Origin: Robiginitalea biformata HTCC2501
GTDB taxonomy: Bacteria; Bacteroidota; Bacteroidia; Flavobacteriales; Flavobacteriaceae
Assembly: GCF_000024125.1 (NCBI RefSeq)
Contig: NC_013222.1
Span: 620,001 to 684,000, forward strand
DNA length: 64,000 nt
Direction of reading: 5' to 3'
This document shows positions 53,438 to 60,394 of this stretch, one piece after another. The position numbers and the translations under genes were made by a program. Within the stretch, counting starts at the first letter, position 1. Each line of letters begins with the position of its first letter. The notes under the pieces are model-generated. The model ran no database searches. It worked only from the letters and a program-made list of their open reading frames with translations, and was not told the DNA's origin.

Positions 53438-54184
53438 ATGAATTTACTACTGAAAATTTGGCGGCAGAAAGACGCCGACTCCAAGGGCAAGATGGTGGAT
53501 TACCCCATCAGCGGCATCGAGGGCGACATGTCTTTCCTGGAAATGCTGGACGTATTGAACCAGCAACTCATCGACAAGGGGGAGGAGCCCGTGGTGTTTG
53601 ACCACGATTGCCGCGAGGGCATCTGCGGTTCCTGCTCCCTGCAGATCAACGGGGAGCCCCACGGGCCCGATCGGCTGATCACTACCTGCCAGCTGCACAT
53701 GCGGAAATTCAACGACGGGGATACGATCGTCATCGAGCCCTTCCGCGCTACGGCCTTCCCGGTTATCAAGGACCTGATGATAGACCGGACAGCCTTTGAC
53801 CGCATCCAGCAGGCCGGGGGCTATATCTCGGTGAATACTTCCGGGAATACCGTAGACGCCAACGCCATCCCGATTGAAAAAGACGATGCCGACAAATCCT
53901 TTAACGCGGCCACTTGTATTGGCTGTGGGGCCTGCGTGGCCGCCTGTAAAAACGCGAGCGCCATGCTGTTTACCTCGGCCAAGGTATCGCAGTTTGCCCT
54001 GCTGCCCCAGGGCCGGGTGGAGGCTTCTGAGCGCGTCCAGAACATGGTCCGCCAGATGGACCTGGAAGGCTTCGGCAACTGTACGAATACAGGGGCATGC
54101 GAAGTGGAATGCCCCAAGGGGATTTCCCTGGAGAACATCGCCCGAATGAACCGGGAGTACCTCTCAGCGACCACGGAAGGATAA
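53438..54184 (+). CDS. sdhB: Succinate dehydrogenase iron-sulfur subunit
   Basis: 248 residues. A plant-type [2Fe-2S] site: [15 protein letters not shown] with a further Cys in LITTCQ; the bacterial-ferredoxin-type part: [15 protein letters not shown] and [15 protein letters not shown] for [4Fe-4S] and [3Fe-4S]. The N-terminus is [15 protein letters not shown]. Transfers electrons from SdhA to SdhC. Last gene of sdhCAB; a strong terminator follows at 54211. Confidence 0.95.
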   Translation: MNLLLKIWRQKDADSKGKMVDYPISGIEGDMSFLEMLDVLNQQLIDKGEEPVVFDHDCREGICGSCSLQINGEPHGPDRLITTCQLHMRKFNDGDTIVIEPFRATAFPVIKDLMIDRTAFDRIQQAGGYISVNTSGNTVDANAIPIEKDDADKSFNAATCIGCGACVAACKNASAMLFTSAKVSQFALLPQGRVEASERVQNMVRQMDLEGFGNCTNTGACEVECPKGISLENIARMNREYLSATTEG

Positions 54185-54210
54185 CACGGATTTTCAGGAA
54201 TCAATCTCAA

Positions 54211-54238
54211 ACCCCTGCCCCCCGGCGGGGGTTTTTTA
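54211..54238 (+). terminator. Rho-independent terminator of sdhCAB
   Basis: 9-bp stem (ACCCCTGCC / GGCGGGGGT), 4-base C loop, followed by Ts. Confidence 0.85.
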
Positions 54239-54250
54239 TTTCCCAAAGGC

Positions 54251-54331
54251 AGGTGATATCCCATGGGCGGATGTTATCTCCAGCGCGGATGTTATCCCCA
54301 GGGAAGGTGTTCTCCCCAGGGAAGATGTTAA
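54251..54331. repeat. 18-bp tandem repeat downstream of sdhB
   Basis: About 4.5 copies of an 18-base unit: AGGTGATATCCCATGGGC, GGATGTTATCTCCAGCGC, GGATGTTATCCCCAGGGA, AGGTGTTCTCCCCAGGGA, then a partial one. It lies in the 259-base gap after the terminator, before the PfpI-like gene. If read as protein the unit is six residues in frame, but no gene is evident. Confidence 0.75.
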
Positions 54332-54443
54332 AGGAACTTAACAGGTCGGGCCCGGGATTTATAAGGGCTTTAACGGAGATTCCGGGGGCTATCGGCTATA
54401 TTAAAGAGTGAACTGAAAGATAAACCAATAAAACATACGCAAC

Positions 54444-54989
54444 ATGAAGAAGATAGCCATATTAGCTACGAATGGATTTGAGGAAAGCGAATTAAAATCC
54501 CCGAAAGAAGCGATGGAAGCCGAAGGTTTCCAGGTCGATATAGTCAGCCCGGAATCCGGATCCATCAAAGGATGGTCCGACGGAAACTGGTCTAACAGTT
54601 ATACGGTGGATAAAACGCTGAGCCAGGTGGATGCCAAGGACTACAATGCCCTGGTACTGCCCGGAGGCGTATACAACCCGGACCAGCTGCGCGTCAATGA
54701 AGACGCATTGCTGTTTGTCCGCGATTTCTTCAAGCTGAAGAAGCCCGTGGCAGCCATTTGCCACGCCCCGCAAATCCTGATCAGCGCCGGCGTCGTAGAA
54801 GGACGCACGCTGACCTCCTATAAATCGATCAAAGACGACCTGATCAATGCAGGCGCAACCTGGAAAGACCAGGCGGTAGTTGTGGACGAAGGTTTTGTGA
54901 CCAGCCGCAACCCGGGAGACCTGCCCGCCTTCAACAGTAAAGTGATCGAAGAGATCCGCGAAGGCAAGCACGAGGAACAGCACGCCTGA
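54444..54989 (+). CDS. DJ-1/PfpI-family protein (type 1 amidotransferase domain)
   Basis: 181 residues. Starts KKIAILATNGFEESEL with the family Glu (E14/E15), and has VLPGGVYNPD, AAICHAPQIL with nucleophilic C106 and adjacent H107, and TSYKSIKDDLINAGATW. It belongs to the DJ-1/PfpI (YhbO-like) subgroup: cytoplasmic proteins described as peptidases or protein/nucleotide deglycases, linked with stress. A terminator follows at 55009; the gene is monocistronic. Confidence 0.9.
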   Translation: MKKIAILATNGFEESELKSPKEAMEAEGFQVDIVSPESGSIKGWSDGNWSNSYTVDKTLSQVDAKDYNALVLPGGVYNPDQLRVNEDALLFVRDFFKLKKPVAAICHAPQILISAGVVEGRTLTSYKSIKDDLINAGATWKDQAVVVDEGFVTSRNPGDLPAFNSKVIEEIREGKHEEQHA

Positions 54990-55008
54990 TAACTGATGAA
55001 TTCCCCCA

Positions 55009-55037
55009 ACCCCCGGCCCGATGCCGGGGGTTTTTTT
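55009..55037 (+). terminator. Rho-independent terminator after the PfpI-like gene
   Basis: 9-bp stem ACCCCCGGC / GCCGGGGGT, 5-base loop, seven T. Confidence 0.9.
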
Positions 55038-55051
55038 ATACATTTAATTCT

Positions 55052-56200
55052 ATGAAACTACCTTTTGAATCGAAACTCCCTGGTCTGGAACCCTCCATTT
55101 TCGGGGTGATGAACCGCATTTCCCTGGACGCCGGGGCCCTGAACCTCGCCCAGGGGTTCCCGGATTTCGGCGCCGACCCGGAACTCATCCGCCTGCACAG
55201 CGAGGCCCTGGAGGAAGGCTACAACCAGTATGCGCCCATGTCGGGCATCTACTCGCTCCGGGAAGCCATTGCCGAAAAGACGGAAACCCTTTACGGGGCC
55301 AGCTACCACCCGGAAACTGAAGTCACGGTAACGGCCGGGGCCACCCAGGCGCTCTATACGGCCATTGCAGCCACTATCCGGCCCGGGGACGAGGTGATCG
55401 TCTTTAAGCCGGCGTACGACCATTACGAGCCTTCGGTAAAGGCCCACGGCGGGGTACCCGTGCTCCTGCAATTGCAGGGACCGGATTTCCGGATCGACTG
55501 GGTGGCCTTCGATGCCGCCCTGACCGCCTCCACCAGGATGGTGATCATCAACACCCCCCACAACCCGAGCGGGACCGTGCTTTCCCGGGAGGATATGGAA
55601 ATGCTCGAAACCCGGCTTCGGGGGACGAATATCCTGGTGCTGAGCGACGAGGTATACGAACACCTGGTCTTTGACGGGCAGGAACACCAAAGCGTCGCCC
55701 GGTTCCCGGGCCTCCGGGAACGGGCATTTGTCTGCGCCTCTTTTGGGAAAACCTTTCATATCACCGGGTGGAAAACCGGGTACTGCCTGGCCCCGGAACT
55801 GCTGATGCAGGAATTCCGGAAAATCCACGAATTCGCGATTTTCTGCGTGAGCCACCCGGCCCAGCGGGCCCTGAAAACCTACCTGGAAAACCCGGACCAC
55901 TACCTGGAACTCAACGATTTTATGCAGCGCAAGCGCGATCTCTTCCTGGAGGCCGTGGCCAGCTCCCGTTTTACGTTTACCCCTGCGGCAGGCACCTATT
56001 TCCAGCTGCTGGGTTACCAGGACATCAGCGAGGCCCCGGATACGGAATTCGCCGAAACACTGGCCCGCGACAAGGGCCTGGCCGGCATCCCGATTTCCGT
56101 ATTTAACCGAAACCGGCAGGACAACCGCCAGCTGCGTTTCTGTTTTGCTAAAAAAGATGAGACGCTCAAACGCGCGGGGGAGATCCTGAGCCAGGTCTGA
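55052..56200 (+). CDS. Class I/II aminotransferase, methionine aminotransferase-like
   Basis: 382 residues, fold type I PLP enzyme. AQGFPDFGAD, GYNQYAPMSGIYSLREAI, TAGATQALYTAI, the substrate/PLP Asn in INTPHNPSGTV (N171), SDEVYEHLVFDG, and the PLP lysine K233 in SFGKTFHITGWKTGY. The closest recalled type is the YbdL/KAT group that transaminates methionine, glutamine or kynurenine. Cytoplasmic. It starts 14 bases after the terminator of the upstream gene. Confidence 0.9.
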   Translation: MKLPFESKLPGLEPSIFGVMNRISLDAGALNLAQGFPDFGADPELIRLHSEALEEGYNQYAPMSGIYSLREAIAEKTETLYGASYHPETEVTVTAGATQALYTAIAATIRPGDEVIVFKPAYDHYEPSVKAHGGVPVLLQLQGPDFRIDWVAFDAALTASTRMVIINTPHNPSGTVLSREDMEMLETRLRGTNILVLSDEVYEHLVFDGQEHQSVARFPGLRERAFVCASFGKTFHITGWKTGYCLAPELLMQEFRKIHEFAIFCVSHPAQRALKTYLENPDHYLELNDFMQRKRDLFLEAVASSRFTFTPAAGTYFQLLGYQDISEAPDTEFAETLARDKGLAGIPISVFNRNRQDNRQLRFCFAKKDETLKRAGEILSQV

Positions 56201-56225
56201 AGGGTTCGGGATGTCGCATCTCCAG

Positions 56226-56270
56226 AAATCACATTGCCGTAAATTGCATTGCCGTAAACCGCATCCCCCA
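56226..56270. repeat. 15-bp tandem repeat
   Basis: Three units: AAATCACATTGCCGT, AAATTGCATTGCCGT, AAACCGCATCCCCCA, in the gap after the aminotransferase gene. Read on the minus strand it gives a short G-x-A/V-Y-G-N-like periodic peptide, but no gene is evident. Confidence 0.6.
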
Positions 56271-56313
56271 AGGATGCCGCGCACAGGAACTGCGTCCCGT
56301 AGGGCGGGCTGCC

Positions 56314-57471
56314 CTAAATCCCCTCAAAGACCTTCCCCACAAACTCCCCGATCCGGGAGGGTTCCAGCCAGCGAAGGACCATCACCAGGTCTTGTTCCGG
56401 GCAAACCACGATAAAGTTCCCCCCGAACCCGGCCGCGTAATAGACGGACTCGGGGACCCCTTCCCATTGCCGGCTGCCCGGCCGGTTCAGCCACCACATA
56501 AACCCGTAATTCGGGTTGGGGGCCGAGGGCGAAACGGCCTGTTCAATCCACCCCGGGCTGAGCAATTGCTCCCCCTCCCAGCTGCCGTCCGACAGAAAAA
56601 GCAGTCCAAACCGGGCCATATCTTCCGCACTGATGAAAATCCCACCGCCGGAATGTCCTCCGCCGGTAACCGATTGCATCTTCAGCCCGTCTACCACGGT
56701 CCAGGCGTGGTCGTAGCCAAACCAGCGCCAGGTGGCGGAGGCCCCGACGGGGTCCATCAATTCCTCCTTGAGCACCCGTGGCAACGGCTGCCGCCAGAGG
56801 TGCGTGAGCACATAGGCCAGCACGTTCACGCGCACGTCGTTGTATTCCATGACGGTGCCCGGGGTGCGGAGCTCCCGGTGCTTCCAATCGTCGATGCCGC
56901 CTTCCCGGGGCGGGCGGTCCGCCCAGTCGTGCAACCCCCAGAGGCTGCCGGTCCAGTCCGAATTTTGTTGCAACAGGTGCGACCAGGTAATGCCCGAGTT
57001 GTGTTCGCCGGCAAAGGTCCCGTCCCAGATATATTCCGAAACCGGGTCGTCCACCGAGCGGATCAGGCCCCGGTCGGCGGCCAGGCCCGCCACAGTAGAC
57101 AGGAAGCTCTTGGTGACGCTGAAGGTCATGTCCACCCGTCGGGTATCCCCCCAGGAAGCCAACACGTACCCGTTTTTCAGGATCAGGCCGGCCGGGCCGC
57201 CCCGCTTTTTCACCGGCCCCAGCAATTCGTGGTAGGGCTCCCGTTCAAATCACTCCAGGATCGCCCGGCGCAGGTCGCGGGATCCGCTGTATTCGTTGGC
57301 CCGGGCAAAGTCCACTGCCTCTGCGATGGCCGCCTCGTCCAGCCCGAGGGATTCCGGGGAACGGGTTTCCCAATCGGCCCCTCGGGGCGGGTAATAGAAT
57401 CCCGCCTGGGCTGTTGCCACAGGAGCTGCGAGGATGAGGAGAAGAAAACAAAGTGCAAAGCGCATAACCAT
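56314..57471 (-). pseudogene. Serine hydrolase (beta-lactamase-like) with in-frame TGA
   Basis: From ATG 57471 (MVMRFALCFLLLILAAPVATAQ, export signal; ATG 57465 also possible) the frame reads through to 56314 except for one TGA at 57252-57250. Upstream: SPESLGLDEAAIAEAVDFAR, RRAILE; downstream in the same frame: FEREPYHELLGPVKKRGGPAGLILKNGYVLASWGD, then the active-site FSVTKS (SxxK) and GMGGLITTIED-like third box later (SGGGIFISAEDMARFGLLFL). So a single base change has split a ~385-residue beta-lactamase-class serine hydrolase. Either a true nonsense mutation, a sequencing error, or a start further in. Confidence 0.75.
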
Positions 57472-57476
57472 CAGTT

Positions 57477-58049
57477 TTAAGTTGTGTTGTCGGAAGCCGG
57501 TCCGCGGTCCGGGGCCATCCCTTTTGAAGCCGGCAGGTCCAGCCGCATGAGCCAGTCCCATTGCCGGTCGTTGCCGATATCGTATGGGTGTTTCCCAAAT
57601 GTAACAAAACCCTGCCGCTCGTAGAATGCAATGGCCCGCGGGTTGTGTTCCCAGACGCCGAGCCATAGGTAGGTTTTCCCGGCGCTCCGCGCATGGCCGC
57701 AGATCCAGTCGAGCATACGGGCTCCCATCCCCCTGCCCTGGAAGCCGGCCAGCACATAGATGCGCTCAAGCTCCATGCCTTTGGGTTCCCTGAGCTCGGT
57801 TTGCGCATTCCCGGTATTCAGTTTGAAGTAACCCACCAGGTCCCCTTCGCTCCGGACAAAATAGAAGTGCATGTCCGGGTGGCGGAATTCGGTTTCGAGT
57901 TGGTTGCGTCCAAAGGCTTTCCGGAGGTAGGCGGCAAAATCCTCCGGGTTGTTCTGGGTTTCGAAGGCGCGGGAGAAAGTGGAAATGGAGACGTCCCGGA
58001 GCACGTCCAGGTCGGCGGGGGTACACCGGATGAATTCGAGCGGTTCCAC
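57477..58049 (-). CDS. GNAT-family N-acetyltransferase
   Basis: 190 residues. Acetyl-CoA-binding motif A: ELERIYVLAGFQGRGMGARMLDW (with the Q-x-x-G-x-G/A type loop), then TYLWLGVWEHNPRAIAFYERQGF, which is motif B. The N-terminal part IRCTPADLDVLRDVSISTF is normal for the family. Acetylates a small molecule or a protein terminus; substrate unknown. The hydrolase start lies 5 bases after its stop, so the two could be translated from one transcript. Confidence 0.9.
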   Translation of the reverse strand: MEPLEFIRCTPADLDVLRDVSISTFSRAFETQNNPEDFAAYLRKAFGRNQLETEFRHPDMHFYFVRSEGDLVGYFKLNTGNAQTELREPKGMELERIYVLAGFQGRGMGARMLDWICGHARSAGKTYLWLGVWEHNPRAIAFYERQGFVTFGKHPYDIGNDRQWDWLMRLDLPASKGMAPDRGPASDNTT

Positions 58050-58136
58050 GCTCTAAAGATACGGATTTCGCCAACCGGGTCCCGGACGGGACAACCCCGG
58101 TTTCATGTCTTAAAAAAAGTCCTGGTTTCAGGCTAT

Positions 58137-58162
58137 AAAAAAGGCCCCTCGGAAGGGGCCTT
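58137..58162 (-). terminator. Rho-independent terminator, minus strand
   Basis: Minus strand: AAGGCCCC stem, 6-base loop, GGGGCCTT and T-run. It lies 38 bases past the stop of the 35-residue gene at 58200. Confidence 0.85.
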
Positions 58163-58199
58163 CATGGCTGGTTGTTTAATTTGGCTTTTCGGCTCGGGC

Positions 58200-58307
58200 C
58201 TAAAGCATGAACAACTTTTTGGTGAGCAGGATCAGGCCGCTGATAAAGTCGTTGCGATAAACCTGAATTTCCTCCTGCGGGGGCATTTGGTTGATTTGGG
58301 ACTCCAT
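58200..58307 (-). CDS. 35-residue small protein
   Basis: ATG 58307 to TAG 58200 gives MESQINQMPPQEEIQVYR, then NDFISGLILLTKKLFML. The first half is polar, the second is hydrophobic and basic, a shape suited to a membrane-touching peptide. It is followed by a terminator (58137) and has a free upstream region of 180 bases (58308-58487), so it looks like its own transcription unit. I do not recognise it. Confidence 0.45.
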   Translation of the reverse strand: MESQINQMPPQEEIQVYRNDFISGLILLTKKLFML

Positions 58308-58487
58308 AGGCTATTTCGGTTAGCGAGACTTTGTTTGGGGAAAAAGGCTCAGATGCATGTTCGAATATACCAGATTTCCCGCATCGCGCACAGGAATTGT
58401 TGTGAAGGCCCGGGATGTTGTTGTAAAAAAATACTTCCGGGTTGCCCGATCGACGAACAGCATGCCCGGCGGGCGACGACCCCGGGG

Positions 58488-59141
58488 CTAGAGTTGCATT
58501 TCCGGTACGTGCTCCGGCACCACCAGGCGGCCCAAAGTAGCTTTGCGGATTTCGTCTACGGAAACGCCGGGGGCCCGCTCCTGCAGCAGGAAGCCCTGGT
58601 CGGTAACCTCCAGAACGGCCAGGTTTGTGACAATCTTCCGGACGCAGCCCACCCCGGTAAGCGGCAATGTGCACTGCTTGAGGAGTTTCGATTGTCCGGC
58701 CTTGTTGGTGTGCATCATGGCGACGATGATATTCTCGGCGGAAGCCACCAGGTCCATGGCGCCCCCCATCCCCTTGACCATTTTGCCGGGGATTTTCCAG
58801 TTGGCAATATCCCCGTTGTCGGCCACTTCCATGGCCCCGAGGATGGTCAGGTCCACGTGCTGGCCCCGGATCATCGAAAAACTCAGGGCCGAATCGAAAA
58901 AGGACGCGCCGGGCAGGGCGGTGATGGTCTGTTTCCCCGCGTTGATCAGGTCGGCATCTTCCTCCCCCTCGTAGGGAAACGGCCCCATCCCCAGGATGCC
59001 GTTCTCGCTCTGGAATTCCACCTGGATGTCGTCCCGGACAAAATTGGCCACCAAAGTCGGGATCCCGATACCCAGGTTTACATAGTATCCGTCTTTGACT
59101 TCCTTGGCGATGCGCTGGGCGATTCCGTTTTTATCCAACAT
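58488..59141 (-). CDS. scoB: 3-oxoacid CoA-transferase subunit B
   Basis: 217 residues. Catalytic Glu 46 in the QSENGILG motif, GIGIPTLVANF, and GVSVDEIRKAT at the end. With subunit A it transfers CoA from succinyl-CoA to acetoacetate or similar 3-oxoacids, in the cytoplasm. In most genomes subunit A and B genes are adjacent; here they are 539 bases apart, with a four-helix-bundle gene and two octamer arrays between. Array D (59149-59180) lies 8-39 bases upstream of this ATG, where its promoter or ribosome site would be. Confidence 0.92.
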   Translation of the reverse strand: MLDKNGIAQRIAKEVKDGYYVNLGIGIPTLVANFVRDDIQVEFQSENGILGMGPFPYEGEEDADLINAGKQTITALPGASFFDSALSFSMIRGQHVDLTILGAMEVADNGDIANWKIPGKMVKGMGGAMDLVASAENIIVAMMHTNKAGQSKLLKQCTLPLTGVGCVRKIVTNLAVLEVTDQGFLLQERAPGVSVDEIRKATLGRLVVPEHVPEMQL

Positions 59142-59148
59142 GACGTTG

Positions 59149-59180
59149 ATTTGAAGATTTGAAAATTTGGAGATTTGAAG
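59149..59180 (+). repeat. Octamer array D
   Basis: ATTTGAAG, ATTTGAAA, ATTTGGAG, ATTTGAAG, exactly 32 bases, 7 bases before the ATG of scoB. It is in inverted orientation relative to array E at 59647. Confidence 0.8.
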
Positions 59181-59199
59181 ATTCCAGGTTAATTACTTT

Positions 59200-59562
59200 T
59201 TAATTGTAAATATTTCGTTTACTAGTTCCGATAATCTTTGAGATTACTAAAATGGTCGATTTGATTTTTTGCAATAGATCGGAAGACGGGCTTGGATATG
59301 ATGCGGATGCATTGCATAAACTTAGCCAGTATTCGGTTTCTTCTGCCTCCTTAGCTGCTACCTTGAATTTATGAATAAAATCCGTTTTACTTTCTGCATT
59401 CTGCGCTTCCCTGACGTTCGCTCCGATGGATGTGCCACTCTTGAAGAGTTGAGAGGCCATTTCGAATTTTCGAAACTGTCGTAGTTGCTCTGTAAAATCA
59501 ACAATTTTCAGGGCTACTTGGAAACTCAGGTCTACGATGTAATTATGTCTATCATCACGCAT
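59200..59562 (-). CDS. Four-helix-bundle protein (S23/Avd-like)
   Basis: 120 residues. The pattern YIVDLSFQVALKIVDFTEQL, FEMASQLFKSGTSIGANVREAQNAESKTDFIHKFKVAAKEAEETEYWLSL is that of the TIGR02436 four-helix-bundle family, which includes the 23S rRNA-intervening-sequence protein (S23) and Avd of diversity-generating retroelements. Function is unclear; some bind RNA or reverse transcriptases. The gene is GC-poor next to its neighbours and, with the flanking arrays D and E, forms a 530-bp unit inserted between scoB and scoA. No reverse transcriptase is seen here. Confidence 0.85.
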   Translation of the reverse strand: MRDDRHNYIVDLSFQVALKIVDFTEQLRQFRKFEMASQLFKSGTSIGANVREAQNAESKTDFIHKFKVAAKEAEETEYWLSLCNASASYPSPSSDLLQKIKSTILVISKIIGTSKRNIYN

Positions 59563-59646
59563 GCCATATATCGACTTCAGAAACAGACAAATATAGGCCC
59601 TATGGATGCATCACTTCTGCATGTCAGATTTGGATCCCATCCTCAT

Positions 59647-59678
59647 TTTCAAATCTTCAAATCGCCAAATTTTCAAAT
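59647..59678 (-). repeat. Octamer array E, inverted
   Basis: On the minus strand: ATTTGAAA, ATTTGGCG, ATTTGAAG, ATTTGAAA, then ATGAG. It lies just past the scoA stop (59681). It is nearly the same as array A (order AAA, xCG, AAG, AAA). Confidence 0.8.
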
Positions 59679-59680
59679 CC

Positions 59681-60382
59681 CTAACCCCTTTCGCGCACCG
59701 TCCGCTGCTCAATCCGCTTCTCGTACCCGGTTCCTTCAAAGATTCGCTGGACGAAAATCCCGGGGATGTGGATCTGGTTCGGGTCCAGGCTGCCGGCGGG
59801 CAGCAGTTCCTCCACCTCGGCCACCGTAATGGCGGCTGCCCCGCACATGACCGGGTTGAAATTCCGGGCGGTGCCTTTGAAAATCAGGTTGCCCGCCGTG
59901 TCGCCCTTCCAGGCTTTCACAAAGGAGAAGTCCGCCTTGAAGGCTTCCTCCATCACGTACATCTTATCGTTGAATTCCCGGGTCTCCTTGCCTTCCGCCA
60001 CCTCGGTGCCATATCCCGCTGGGGTAAAAAAGGCCGGGATGCCTGCCTGGGCGGCCCGGCATTTCTCGGCCAGGGTCCCCTGGGGGGTGAGTTCCACCTC
60101 GAGTTCCCCGCTGAGCATTTGCCGTTCAAATTCGTCGTTCTCGCCCACATAGGAGGAAATCATTTTCCGGATTTGCCGGCCCTGCAACAAGAGGCCCAGG
60201 CCAAAATCGTCCACGCCGGCATTGTTGCTGATGCAGGTCAGGTCCTTCACCCCGAGGCGTACCAGTTCGCTGATGGCATTTTCAGGGATGCCGCAGAGGC
60301 CGAACCCCCCCAGCATGAAAGTCATTCCGTCTGCCACTCCTTCCAGGGCGGCCTTGGCGTTGGCAACTTGTTTGTCAATCAT
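59681..60382 (-). CDS. scoA: 3-oxoacid CoA-transferase subunit A
   Basis: 233 residues. [57 protein letters not shown] and [19 protein letters not shown] are those of subunit A of the class I CoA-transferases. Forms the heterodimer with ScoB (58488). The ATG at 60382 is 12 bases after the stop of the PBP gene; transcription runs from PBP1A into scoA. Confidence 0.92.
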   Translation of the reverse strand: MIDKQVANAKAALEGVADGMTFMLGGFGLCGIPENAISELVRLGVKDLTCISNNAGVDDFGLGLLLQGRQIRKMISSYVGENDEFERQMLSGELEVELTPQGTLAEKCRAAQAGIPAFFTPAGYGTEVAEGKETREFNDKMYVMEEAFKADFSFVKAWKGDTAGNLIFKGTARNFNPVMCGAAAITVAEVEELLPAGSLDPNQIHIPGIFVQRIFEGTGYEKRIEQRTVRERG

Positions 60383-60394
60383 GGCGTTTGTGTT

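Noticed and set aside
57250..57252. Selenocysteine insertion at the in-frame TGA
   Set aside because: The site is not in a catalytic position and no hairpin suited to a selenocysteine element was recognised.
59200..59562. Avd of a diversity-generating retroelement
   Set aside because: No reverse transcriptase or variable-repeat target gene is found nearby.
44662..59678. CRISPR array from the repeated octamers
   Set aside because: Units are 8 bp without spacers, arrays are 32 bp, and no cas gene is present.
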